Shown: positions 16,566-24,653 of the stretch, one piece after another
Layout: every line of letters begins with the position of its first letter
How positions within the stretch are numbered: the first letter of the stretch is position 1
Origin: Nitrosomonas sp.
GTDB lineage: Bacteria; Pseudomonadota; Gammaproteobacteria; Burkholderiales; Nitrosomonadaceae
Length of the DNA stretch: 64,000 nucleotides
NCBI RefSeq assembly: GCF_019635155.1
Contig: NZ_JAHBZY010000002.1
Location: 186,001 to 250,000, forward strand
Reading direction: 5' to 3'
Notes under the pieces: model-generated
What the model was told of the DNA's origin: nothing
Database searches by the model: none
Seen by the model: only the letters and a program-made list of their open reading frames with translations
Made by a program: the position numbers and the translations under genes

Positions 16566-17372
16566 TTAATTAAAGAATGTGCTGACAGCCGCATCCAGCG
16601 CATCGCGCATATCCGGATCATCGGTGATCGGCCGCACCAATGCAACGCGGCAGGCCGCATGCGCATCGACTTTCTTGGCAATCAAGCTGCCTGCGTAAAT
16701 CAGCATCCGCGTGGAAATGCCTTCATCCAGTCCATGCCCCTTGAGGTTACGCGCGCGTTCCGCGATCGATACCAGTTTTTCGGCGACATCGACGGCCACA
16801 CCGGATTCGTGTGAAACGATTTCGCTTTCGATATCATGACTCGGATAGTTAAAGTCGAGTGCGCCGAAACGTTGTTTGGTCGATTGTTTCAAGTCCTTCA
16901 TCAAGCTTTGATAGCCGGGATTGTACGAAATCACGATCTGAAAATCCGCGTGCGCTTGGATCAATTCGCCTTTTTTCTCGAGTGGCAACACGCGGCGATT
17001 ATCGGTCAACGGATGAATCACCACGGTGGTGTCCTGGCGTGCTTCCACGACTTCGTCGAGATAGCAGATGGCGCCGTAACGCGCGGCAACCGCGAGCGGG
17101 CCATCTTGCCAGCGTGTACCGTTGGCATCCAATAGAAAACGTCCGACTAGATCGGATGCAGTCATGTCTTCATTACAGGCAACGGTGATCAGCGGTTTTT
17201 TCAGTTTCCATGCCATATATTCGACAAAGCGCGTTTTGCCGCAGCCGGTCGGGCCTTTCAGCATCATCGGCATGCGCACCGAATAGGCGGCTTCATAGAG
17301 TTTCACTTCATCCGCGACGGGATGGTAATAAGGTTCTTTTTTGATGCGATATTGATCAATAATAGTGCTCAT
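16566..17372 (-). CDS. cbbQ: RuBisCO activase AAA+ ATPase CbbQ
   Basis: CbbQ is a MoxR-group AAA+ ATPase forming hexamers that, bound to CbbO, remodel inhibited RuBisCO. The 268-residue protein carries Walker A GPTGCGKT (40-47), Walker B AICYLDE (101-107), a sensor region [10 protein letters not shown] (about 149-158) and the C-terminal helical domain. Length is the usual 265-270. It lies 130 bases after cbbS, more than expected within an operon; that gap holds an intrinsic-terminator-like hairpin, so cbbQ may be expressed by partial read-through or from a separate start. Confidence 0.95.
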   Translation of the reverse strand: MSTIIDQYRIKKEPYYHPVADEVKLYEAAYSVRMPMMLKGPTGCGKTRFVEYMAWKLKKPLITVACNEDMTASDLVGRFLLDANGTRWQDGPLAVAARYGAICYLDEVVEARQDTTVVIHPLTDNRRVLPLEKKGELIQAHADFQIVISYNPGYQSLMKDLKQSTKQRFGALDFNYPSHDIESEIVSHESGVAVDVAEKLVSIAERARNLKGHGLDEGISTRMLIYAGSLIAKKVDAHAACRVALVRPITDDPDMRDALDAAVSTFFN

Positions 17373-17438
17373 GACAGACTCCTATAGAAACAGTCTTTAT
17401 CGAGATGCCCTCGAGTAACTGCAATCCAAATTCCGGTG

Positions 17439-17476
17439 AAAAAAAACCCCCTGCCCTGTTTAAGGGAGAAGGGGGT
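17439..17476 (-). terminator. Intrinsic terminator between cbbS and cbbQ
   Basis: On the minus (coding) strand a 7-base stem (ACCCCCT and AGGGGGT, 17446-17476) with an inner CCCT/AGGG pairing is followed directly by eight Ts (17439-17446). This is a textbook Rho-independent terminator placed inside cbbLSQO. It should end most transcripts after cbbS and protect the cbbLS mRNA 3' end, leaving cbbQO at a lower level. Confidence 0.8.
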
Positions 17477-17502
17477 CTTGCGGGTTCGAACCCCGTTATT
17501 AC

Positions 17503-17859
17503 TTAAACCGTCTTGCCGCGGTAAATCACCATGGCCGTGCCTTGGGATTGGTTAAAATTGTTGTAGCCAATTAAACGGACATGGTTGTTCGGATTGGCTT
17601 TATGGCACGCAGCAGCTTCCGCCAGCACGCGATCTACATCAGTTTCACCAAACATAGGCAGTTTCCACATATACCAGTAAGAGTCCATTACATACTCCGG
17701 TTCTGTATGTTCGATAGCAGGATTCCAACCTTTGCTGATCAAATACTGTACTTGTTTCTTGATATCCTTGTCGGCCATTGCAGGCAGGTAGGAGAATGTT
17801 TCAAACTTACGGCTTGCCGGGTCACTGACACGCGATTTGTAATCTATTACTTCACTCAT
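17503..17859 (-). CDS. cbbS: RuBisCO form I small subunit
   Basis: The small subunit caps the L8 core to make the L8S8 enzyme. The 118-residue product starts [14 protein letters not shown] and includes the family landmarks [22 protein letters not shown] and a C-terminal YRGKTV. Length fits green-type form IA small subunits. It is 80 bases after cbbL on the same strand, as in nearly all proteobacterial cbbLS operons. The terminator-like hairpin 27 bases past its stop marks the likely end of the abundant cbbLS message. Confidence 0.97.
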   Translation of the reverse strand: MSEVIDYKSRVSDPASRKFETFSYLPAMADKDIKKQVQYLISKGWNPAIEHTEPEYVMDSYWYMWKLPMFGETDVDRVLAEAAACHKANPNNHVRLIGYNNFNQSQGTAMVIYRGKTV

Positions 17860-17939
17860 TATTTATATTCCTCATTTTCAGGGAGATGAAGAAGAAAAGA
17901 AATATAACTATTTGCTTTTCTTCTTTGGTTATATATTGC

Positions 17940-19361
17940 TTATTTGTGCGCTATATCGAGTTTATCAACGGTATCGAACTCGAACTTAATCTCTTTCCAT
18001 GTTTCCATGGCGATTTTCAGTTCAGGGCTGCTTTTAGCCGCTTTCGTCAGAATCGCTTTACCTTCTTTCTCGATTTCAACACCTTGGTTACGCGCTTCTA
18101 CGCAAGCTTCCAGCGCAACGCGGTTAGCAGCGGCGCCAGCAGCATTACCCCAAGGGTGACCTAACGTACCGCCGCCAAATTGCAAGCAGGCATCGTCACC
18201 AAAGATTGAAACCAGCGCTGGCATATGCCATACGTGAATACCACCCGAAGCAACTGGGAATACACCCGGCATAGAACCCCAATCTTGATCGAAGAACAGG
18301 CCACGGCTGCGATCTTCTTTAATGAATTCATCGCGCATGGTATCGATCCAACCGAGGGTTGCTGCGCGATCGCCTTCCAATTTACCGACCACGGTACCGG
18401 AATGCAGGTGATCGCCGCCTGACAAACGCAGCACTTTGGTTAAAACGCGGAAATGGATACCATGGTGCGGGTTACGGTCGAGCACCGCATGCATTGCACG
18501 ATGGATGTGCAACAGCATTCCGTTGTTGCGGCACCAGTTAGCTAAGCCTGTGTTGGCTGTTAAACCGCCTGTTAAGTAATCGTGCATAATAATCGGCGCA
18601 TTTAATTCTTTAGCAAATTCAGCACGTTTGTACATTTCTTCCGGGGTCGGTGCGGTAACGTTCAGATAGTGACCTTTGCGTTCGCCGGTTTCGCGTTCTG
18701 CCTTATGCACGGCTTCCATCACGAATTCGAAACGATCGCGCCAGCGCATGAAAGGTTGGCTGTTAACGTTCTCATCGTCCTTGGTCAAATCCAAACCGCC
18801 ACGCAAGCATTCATACACGGCACGGCCATAATTTTTAGCGGAAAGACCCAGTTTTGGTTTAATGGTGCAACCTAATAGCGCGCGGCCATATTTGTTCAAA
18901 CGATCGCGTTCCACTTGAATACCGGCTGGAGGTCCACCGCATGTTTTGACGTAGGCGATTGGAAAGCGAACGTCTTCCAAACGCAACGCGCGCAACGCTT
19001 TAAATCCAAATACGTTACCAACCAGCGAGGTCAGTACATTAACCACGGATCCTTCTTCGAACAGATCGATAGGGTACGCTACGAAAGCATAGAAACAGGA
19101 ATCATCTCCAGGAACGTCTTCAATCTTGTATGCACGTCCTTTGTAGTAATCCAAATCGGTCAACAAATCGGTCCACACAGTCGTCCAAGTGCCTGTAGAA
19201 GATTCTGCAGCCACTGCCGCTGCTACTTCTTCACGAGGTACGCCAGGTTGTGGTGTGATTTTAAAACATGCCAGAATGTCTGTATCCAGTGGTGTGTAAT
19301 CGGGGGTCCAGTAAGTTTGGCGATATTCTTTTACACCAGCGTTATATATTTTTACGGCCAT
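17940..19361 (-). CDS. cbbL: RuBisCO form I (green type, IA) large subunit
   Basis: It fixes CO2 onto ribulose 1,5-bisphosphate in the Calvin cycle. The start is ATG at 19361 with GGAGA upstream, giving the standard 473 residues; the ORF is open 12 codons further but has no better start. Catalytic lysine K168 lies in TIKPKLGLS, and the carbamylated K194 with metal ligands D196 and E197 lies in [10 protein letters not shown]. The N-terminal sequence [18 protein letters not shown] is typical of form IA, here of the non-carboxysomal type that pairs with cbbQO. First gene of the operon, with a 238-base regulatory gap to divergent cbbR. Confidence 0.98.
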   Translation of the reverse strand: MAVKIYNAGVKEYRQTYWTPDYTPLDTDILACFKITPQPGVPREEVAAAVAAESSTGTWTTVWTDLLTDLDYYKGRAYKIEDVPGDDSCFYAFVAYPIDLFEEGSVVNVLTSLVGNVFGFKALRALRLEDVRFPIAYVKTCGGPPAGIQVERDRLNKYGRALLGCTIKPKLGLSAKNYGRAVYECLRGGLDLTKDDENVNSQPFMRWRDRFEFVMEAVHKAERETGERKGHYLNVTAPTPEEMYKRAEFAKELNAPIIMHDYLTGGLTANTGLANWCRNNGMLLHIHRAMHAVLDRNPHHGIHFRVLTKVLRLSGGDHLHSGTVVGKLEGDRAATLGWIDTMRDEFIKEDRSRGLFFDQDWGSMPGVFPVASGGIHVWHMPALVSIFGDDACLQFGGGTLGHPWGNAAGAAANRVALEACVEARNQGVEIEKEGKAILTKAAKSSPELKIAMETWKEIKFEFDTVDKLDIAHK

Positions 19362-19435
19362 AATAGTTTCTCCAGTTAAATCCCTTTTCATATTCAAAAA
19401 ACCTTGAACATGAGCAGGTACTACGTTACAAAATA

Positions 19436-19457
19436 ACTGCCTAAGTGACTGCTTAAG
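19436..19457. repeat. Two 10-base direct repeats in the cbbL leader
   Basis: ACTGCCTAAG (19436-19445) and ACTGCTTAAG (19448-19457) differ at one base and are spaced 12 bases start to start. They fall in the inferred 5' untranslated region of cbbL, downstream of its predicted transcription start. They could be a second protein-binding site or part of an mRNA leader structure. Confidence 0.4.
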
Positions 19458-19511
19458 CTTGCTTTTTACGACTACACGACTACTTGAAATAGCTCAAATT
19501 GTTAGGTTGCA

Positions 19512-19540
19512 ACTATAGCGCGATAAGATTATAAGAACAA
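19512..19540 (-). promoter_or_regulatory. Predicted sigma-70-type promoter of cbbL
   Basis: On the minus strand TTGTTC (19535-19540) is 17 bases from TATAGT (19512-19517), close to the sigma-70 consensus. Transcription would start near 19505, leaving a leader of about 145 bases before cbbL. Confidence 0.6.
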
Positions 19541-19562
19541 ATCAATAATTCTAATATTTATG

Positions 19563-19578
19563 ATAAGGTATTACTTAT
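19563..19578. promoter_or_regulatory. Candidate CbbR recognition site
   Basis: A 5-6-5 inverted repeat, ATAAG (19563) and CTTAT (19574), is centred about 65 bases upstream of the inferred cbbL start, which is the standard position of a LysR-type recognition site, and 28 bases upstream of the cbbR start, where it could also autoregulate cbbR. Position supports the call; the sequence match to any CbbR consensus is loose. Confidence 0.45.
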
Positions 19579-19598
19579 AAAAATTGATGGACTAAATC

Positions 19599-20513
19599 AT
19601 GTTTCACGTAACGTTACGGCAACTCAAAGTTTTCGAGTCTGTGGCTCGGCATTTGAGTTATTCGCGAGCCGCAGAAGAATTACATTTGACTCAACCGGCT
19701 GTTTCCATGCAAATAAAGCAATTGGAAGACAACATTAGTTTACCGCTATTCGAGCAACTTGGTAAACGAATTTATTTGACGAATGCCGGACATGAGCTCT
19801 ATCAATATAGTCGCGCCATTGCGCAGCAATTGTCCGATATGGAAGTGGCGCTGGATGAATTAAAAGGAATGGAGCGCGGTAAGTTGAATATCGCCGTGGT
19901 AACTACGGCCAATTATTTCGCGCCGCATTTGCTGGCGAAGTTTTGTCAACGTTATCCCGGAGTGACGGTTAGCTTGAACGTGTCTAACCGGGAAACGGTA
20001 TTAAAACAACTGGCGGACAATCTGATTGACCTTGCGATCATGGGGCAACCGCCTGAGAATCTCGATATCGAGAGCGAATCCTTCATGGAAAATCCGTTAG
20101 TGGTGGTCGCGCCGCCGAGCCACCCATTGTGTCAGGAGCATGATATTCCAGTCAAGCGGCTAGCCAATGAAACTTTCCTCGTCCGGGAATCAGGATCCGG
20201 GACACGGAGCGCGATGGAGCGTTTTTTTTCCGCGCACAAGATTAAAATCAATAAGGGAATGGAAACCGATACCACGGAAGCTATTAAACACGCTGTGCAA
20301 GCCGGGATGGGGTTGGGAATTATGTCGCGGCATACCGTTGAACTGGAACTTGAAACCAAGCGTTTAAAGATACTTGATGTGCAAGGTCTTCCTATCGTGC
20401 GTTATTGGCATGTCGTGAATCGGAAGAATAAACGCTTATCCAGCATTGCCAATGCTTTTAAGGATTTCCTGCTGAAAGAGGCTGAAAAATTGATGTCGAT
20501 GACGAAACAATGA
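19599..20513 (+). CDS. cbbR: LysR-family regulator CbbR
   Basis: CbbR activates Calvin-cycle genes in response to metabolites. The 304-residue protein has an N-terminal winged helix-turn-helix (about 3-62; LKVFESVARHLSYSRAAEELHLTQPAVSMQIKQLE is the recognition core) and a substrate-binding domain (about 90-300) of the periplasmic-binding-protein fold. Divergent orientation beside cbbL, with a shared 237-base intergenic region, is the classic arrangement and decides the specific name over other LysR regulators. Length matches CbbR (about 300-315). The downstream gap of 99 bases to the next gene shows no clear terminator. Confidence 0.93.
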   Translation: MFHVTLRQLKVFESVARHLSYSRAAEELHLTQPAVSMQIKQLEDNISLPLFEQLGKRIYLTNAGHELYQYSRAIAQQLSDMEVALDELKGMERGKLNIAVVTTANYFAPHLLAKFCQRYPGVTVSLNVSNRETVLKQLADNLIDLAIMGQPPENLDIESESFMENPLVVVAPPSHPLCQEHDIPVKRLANETFLVRESGSGTRSAMERFFSAHKIKINKGMETDTTEAIKHAVQAGMGLGIMSRHTVELELETKRLKILDVQGLPIVRYWHVVNRKNKRLSSIANAFKDFLLKEAEKLMSMTKQ

Positions 20514-20612
20514 AAATACGATAGAAAACCTTTGATATTTATTGATTTATCTTGTGAGATTATATATGAGAATATTCTTACTTCATTAAGTCTATTTTTT
20601 ACGAATATTACC

Positions 20613-21317
20613 ATGCATGCCGACCAGGTTTTCAAGCCAGTTAGAGGTGCTTCCGCTTATAGCACATATGTGGCGTGTGGTTTATGTGCATTATTAATAT
20701 TGCTGATAGACTTAAAAATACCGCTCGGCATCGCGATTGGGATTTTGTATATTGTCGTCATACTGATTTCATTGAAATCATCCAATAATCACTTCACCAT
20801 AGTGGCCGCCCTGGTTTGTACGGTATTGGTGTGGATCGGTTATTTGGGTTCGCCTCGGGGCGAGGTGAACGTGCATGTTATTTATATCAATCGTTTCTTA
20901 AGCGTGCTGGCAATTTGGGTTACTGCAATTTTGACCCTGATGCATCGTGATAGCATTCATCAATTGCATCAAGAACGGTTGAAGAATTTGCAAACGAAAA
21001 AAACAGTTGAAATTCAGGAAGAGAAGTTAAAAGTATTAAAAGCTACGATGCATACCGTTCAGGATATCATCGGCAATTTTCTGAATAACCTCCTGATTGT
21101 AAAGATTGAGATCGATTGCAATAAAACTTTGAACAATGAATCGCTTCGCAAGCTTGATGCGACTATTTACGATACATCGCAACGCATCAATCAATTGACC
21201 AATTTGAATGAAGTGCGTGAAAAAAGAATGGCGGGAAATTTAATGGGCATTGAATATGATGCTTCGAAGTCAGATATGGCTGTTGATCGTACACATGATA
21301 AACTTACGAAAAAATAG
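20613..21317 (+). CDS. Membrane sensor-like protein with degenerate histidine-kinase dimerisation helix
   Basis: The start is ATG at 20613 (234 residues); a TTG 27 codons upstream has no ribosome binding site. Residues 15-110 form about four helices (YVACGLCALLILLIDL, GIAIGILYIVVILISL, TIVAALVCTVLVWIG, FLSVLAIWVTAILTLM). A coiled coil (about 112-145) leads into a helix-pair region (about 145-200; TMHTVQDIIGNFLNNLL) resembling the DHp dimerisation domain of histidine kinases, with H147 at the possible phosphoacceptor site. No HATPase domain follows, so it cannot phosphorylate itself alone. The gene follows cbbR by 99 bases on the same strand. The function is unknown. Confidence 0.65.
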   Translation: MHADQVFKPVRGASAYSTYVACGLCALLILLIDLKIPLGIAIGILYIVVILISLKSSNNHFTIVAALVCTVLVWIGYLGSPRGEVNVHVIYINRFLSVLAIWVTAILTLMHRDSIHQLHQERLKNLQTKKTVEIQEEKLKVLKATMHTVQDIIGNFLNNLLIVKIEIDCNKTLNNESLRKLDATIYDTSQRINQLTNLNEVREKRMAGNLMGIEYDASKSDMAVDRTHDKLTKK

Positions 21318-21326
21318 TATAAGGGG

Positions 21327-21557
21327 ATGAGTGTGATAGGGCAGGGATCCGGGGGTAATGTACTGGCAGCGGTTTGTAGTTTCTTCATTCCAGGGCTTGG
21401 TCAGTTAGTGCAGGGGCGTTTGCTGCCAGCCTTGTTATTTTTTGTAATCACGGGGTTAGGTTATTTTTTCTGGGTGCTGATTGTTCCGGCAGTGATTGCC
21501 GGAATTTTTCATCTTTGGTCGATTATCGATGCCGCGCGTTTTAGCGGACCGGATTAA
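21327..21557 (+). CDS. Small two-helix membrane protein (TM2-like)
   Basis: A 76-residue hydrophobic protein with two helices: about residues 13-30 (AAVCSFFIPGLGQLVQG, a motif of the TM2 domain family) and 33-68 (ALLFFVITGLGYFFWVLI). It starts 9 bases after the previous gene and is likely co-transcribed with it. ATG 21327 sits directly against an AAGGGG ribosome binding site, so GTG at 21333 (third codon) has the better spacing and may be the true start. The function is unknown. Confidence 0.6.
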   Translation: MSVIGQGSGGNVLAAVCSFFIPGLGQLVQGRLLPALLFFVITGLGYFFWVLIVPAVIAGIFHLWSIIDAARFSGPD

Positions 21558-21785
21558 TTAAATTTCAGGCTTGATCGATTGCAAAGCTTTTCTTTCATTT
21601 TTGCTATTTTTCCCCAGGCTTTTGGCTGTCATGCGATTGGCGTTTCAAGAATAGCCATGCCGATAAACTTAATACAACCCCAAATTGGGCGGGGCTTTAT
21701 CGAGTAAAGTTGCGGTCGATTATCGGCTAAAATCGTACGTTTGTTTCTCACCGGCGGTAAATTATTCTTTTCCGAATCTGCAATT

Positions 21786-23120
21786 ATGTCTTCATCCAAA
21801 CAAATTCCAAATAAAGTTGGTTTTATTTCATTAGGTTGCCCGAAAGCACTGGTCGATTCCGAGCAAATACTGACGCAGTTGCGTGCCGAAGGGTACGAAA
21901 TCTCGCCATCTTACGATGACGCCGATCTGGTAGTGGTCAATACCTGCGGGTTTATCGATAGCGCTGTTGAAGAATCGCTGGATGCCATCGGAGAAGCTCT
22001 GGCCGAGAATGGTCGCGTTATCGTAACGGGTTGTTTGGGCGCGAAAGAGGATGGCGAAGTGGTCAAAAAAGCGCATCCGCAGGTTTTAGCGGTAACCGGA
22101 CCGCATGCATTGCCGGAAGTGATGTCGGCGATTCATGCGCATTTACCGCAACCGCATGATCCTTTCTCCAGCTTGATACCGCCGCAAGGGATCCGGTTAA
22201 CACCCAAACACTATGCCTATGTCAAAATCTCCGAGGGTTGTAATCATCGCTGCACGTTTTGCATCATTCCGTCGATGCGTGGCGATTTGGTTAGCCGACC
22301 GATTCATCAGGTTATGCAAGAAGCGGAGCATTTAGTCGATGCCGGTGTGAGAGAGTTATTGATTATTTCTCAGGATACCAGCGCGTACGGCGTGGATGTA
22401 AAATACCGGACCGGTTTCTGGCAGGGGCGGCCGATTAAAACCCGTTTGACCGAGCTTGCTCAAGCATTGGGGTCATTGGGTGTATGGGTACGGTTGCATT
22501 ATGTGTACCCTTATCCCCATGTCGATGAGGTCATACCGCTGATGGCGGAAGGTAAAATTTTGCCGTATCTGGATGTACCGTTTCAACACGCTAGCTCGAG
22601 AATTTTAAAAGCGATGAAGCGACCTGCCAATGCCGAGAACAATTTGGCAAGAATCAAACAATGGCGGCAAATATGCCCTGACATCACGTTGCGCAGCACG
22701 TTTATCGTGGGTTTTCCTGGTGAAACCGAGGAGGAGTTCGAAGAACTTTTGTGTTTTTTACAGGAAGCGCGGTTGGATCGCGTCGGCTGTTTTGCATATT
22801 CGCCGGTTGCAGGTGCCGCAGCCAATCAACTGCCAGGACAGGTTCCGGAAGACGTCAAGGAGCAACGCAGGGCGCATTTCATGCAGTTGCAGCAAGATAT
22901 CAGCCGTCAGCGATTAGCCGAGAAAGTCGGGCAAAAGATGACAGTGATGGTGGATCAATTGACCGAACATCAGATAGTTGCGCGCAGTAGTGCCGATGCG
23001 CCGGAAATCGATGGGCTGGTATACGTGGACAATGCCGGACAAGTTCAACCGGGAGATTTCATCGAAGTGGAGATCACGGATTCCGACACGCACGATTTAT
23101 TTGCTGTTGCGTTGACCTGA
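21786..23120 (+). CDS. rimO: Ribosomal protein S12 methylthiotransferase RimO
   Basis: RimO adds a methylthio group to the conserved aspartate of ribosomal protein S12, using two [4Fe-4S] clusters and S-adenosylmethionine. The start is ATG at 21786 (444 residues, normal for RimO); the upstream in-frame extension is not family-like. An N-terminal UPF0004 domain supplies three cysteines ([22 protein letters not shown]), the radical-SAM domain has CNHRCTFC (CxxxCxxC), and a C-terminal TRAM domain (about 378-442) binds the substrate. [12 protein letters not shown] and the overall length separate it from the related MiaB. It is a single gene convergent with truB. Confidence 0.96.
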   Translation: MSSSKQIPNKVGFISLGCPKALVDSEQILTQLRAEGYEISPSYDDADLVVVNTCGFIDSAVEESLDAIGEALAENGRVIVTGCLGAKEDGEVVKKAHPQVLAVTGPHALPEVMSAIHAHLPQPHDPFSSLIPPQGIRLTPKHYAYVKISEGCNHRCTFCIIPSMRGDLVSRPIHQVMQEAEHLVDAGVRELLIISQDTSAYGVDVKYRTGFWQGRPIKTRLTELAQALGSLGVWVRLHYVYPYPHVDEVIPLMAEGKILPYLDVPFQHASSRILKAMKRPANAENNLARIKQWRQICPDITLRSTFIVGFPGETEEEFEELLCFLQEARLDRVGCFAYSPVAGAAANQLPGQVPEDVKEQRRAHFMQLQQDISRQRLAEKVGQKMTVMVDQLTEHQIVARSSADAPEIDGLVYVDNAGQVQPGDFIEVEITDSDTHDLFAVALT

Positions 23121-23249
23121 TAATTCGGAATATTGAAGCGGGCGCCTATTATTGACAACTTATTCATGCTCCGCCAGTGTGGAAGCCGGGGCTGCTCACC
23201 TATAATTCAATACGTCAGCTTAGCATTTTAACCAAGACGATCTGGGTCA

Positions 23250-24296
23250 TCACTCATTGGAAGACGTGTGATCCGTTGTCAGCGTGTGCGCTAAGCAGGT
23301 ATTTGATAACAATCGCTTCGCGGTGATTTGCTGCCCGGAAGAGACTTCGCCAAGTCCTATAAACTGTTGGTGCTCGTCATAAAGCCGCACTGTTTTTGCA
23401 GTGGTAGTTTTTTCGCAAGAGTTGGATAAATAGGGAATAGTGCGGCCTTGCACGATGTATCTTGTTGCAAGTGCATCCAATGTAACCGGTGTAAAATTTT
23501 TCAATAAGCTGTCGACCGGTAATAAACATTGGTGTCGCTGAGCGCTATCGATCTGCTCAAGTGCTGCGAGTGCGATGGATTGATTGATTTCAAAAAGGTC
23601 AATAGCGGTACGGCGTAATCCGGTTAAGTACGCGCTTTCGCAGCCAAGCGCTTGACCAATGTCTTGTGCTAATACTCGGATATAAGTTCCGGTTCCGCAA
23701 CGAATGCTGAGATGCAGCTCATCATCTTGCAGTGAAAGAATACGGATGGCGTAGATCTTAATTTCCCGAGCCTGTCGCTCAATGACGTCGCCATTTCTTG
23801 CATAGTGATACAGTGGTTTTCCGCGATGTTTTAGCGCGCTGTACATCGGTGGTGTTTGCTTGATGGTGCCGATAAATTGTTCGAGTACTTGTTCGCATGT
23901 TGATGCGGTCGGATATTTTACAACTGCAGCCACTCGTGAGATTTCACCCTCTGCATCGCCAGTGGTGCTATGAAAACCTAATTTCAGAATGGCTTCATAA
24001 GTTTTATCCGCGCCCAGCAATTGTGACGAAAACTTGGTGGCTTCACCAAAGCAGATTGGAAGTAATCCGGTCGCCATTGGATCCAATGTGCCGGTATGGC
24101 CGCATTTTTCGGCTGAGAAAATTCTTTTAACGATTTGTAATGCTTTATTGGATGAAATGCCTTGCGGTTTATCCAATAGCAATATGCCGCTGATTTTACG
24201 CTTTTCCGGCTTAGACAAGTTAAGTGATGGCTCTGCAGAAAATGGTTTTTTGTTAATCCGACTGATGCGTGGCTTTATCTTGCGCGATTGCTTCAT
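23250..24296 (-). CDS. truB: tRNA pseudouridine-55 synthase TruB
   Basis: TruB makes pseudouridine at position 55 of tRNA. The 348-residue protein has the catalytic aspartate D72 in GHTGTLDPMATG, the KPQGISSN start of the catalytic domain (about residue 43) and a C-terminal PUA-like extension. An unusual basic N-terminal tail of about 34 residues (MKQSRKIKPRISRINKK) precedes the domain. The ATG lies inside rbfA, overlapping it by 44 bases; no later ATG exists before the catalytic core, though a TTG at 24218 would give a shorter form. Last gene of rimP-nusA-infB-rbfA-truB. Confidence 0.95.
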   Translation of the reverse strand: MKQSRKIKPRISRINKKPFSAEPSLNLSKPEKRKISGILLLDKPQGISSNKALQIVKRIFSAEKCGHTGTLDPMATGLLPICFGEATKFSSQLLGADKTYEAILKLGFHSTTGDAEGEISRVAAVVKYPTASTCEQVLEQFIGTIKQTPPMYSALKHRGKPLYHYARNGDVIERQAREIKIYAIRILSLQDDELHLSIRCGTGTYIRVLAQDIGQALGCESAYLTGLRRTAIDLFEINQSIALAALEQIDSAQRHQCLLPVDSLLKNFTPVTLDALATRYIVQGRTIPYLSNSCEKTTTAKTVRLYDEHQQFIGLGEVSSGQQITAKRLLSNTCLAHTLTTDHTSSNE

Positions 24297-24627
24297 CTAT
24301 TAATTTTGATAGACGAATGCCGCGTTCAACTGATTCATCGTAGACAAAATGCAATTGCGGGATGACTCTTAAACTCATTCGATGGGATAAATGCGTGCGC
24401 AAAAAACCTTTCGCATGTTCCAAACCTTTTTCTACCAAGTCATTTTCTACAGGATCGCCAAGCGTGGTATAAAAGATTTTAGCGTGACTGTAATCGCGCG
24501 TTACTTCAACGGCAGTAATCGTGATTTGTTTTACGCGCGGATCTTTGATCTCATTTTGCAGTAAATCCGCTAATTCCCGCTGTATCTGATCGGCGACTCG
24601 GAGCGTGCGGGAATATTCTTTTGGCAT
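24253..24627 (-). CDS. rbfA: Ribosome-binding factor A
   Basis: RbfA binds the 30S subunit late in assembly and helps 16S rRNA 5'-end maturation and cold adaptation. The 124-residue product has the KH-type fold typical of the family: RTLRVADQIQRELADLLQNEIKDPRV, then ITITAVEVTRDYSHAKIFY, then LRVIPQLHFVYDESVERG. Length is normal (about 120-130). It is 26 bases after infB and overlaps truB by 44 bases, so translational coupling with truB is likely. Confidence 0.96.
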   Translation of the reverse strand: MPKEYSRTLRVADQIQRELADLLQNEIKDPRVKQITITAVEVTRDYSHAKIFYTTLGDPVENDLVEKGLEHAKGFLRTHLSHRMSLRVIPQLHFVYDESVERGIRLSKLIDEAIAQDKATHQSD

Positions 24628-24653
24628 GGAAACTTGTGAAAGGTCGGGTTGTA

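Noticed and set aside
17478..17498. tRNA gene at the T-arm-like palindrome
   Set aside because: Only the T-arm-like part is present; no anticodon stem, D stem or acceptor can be drawn.
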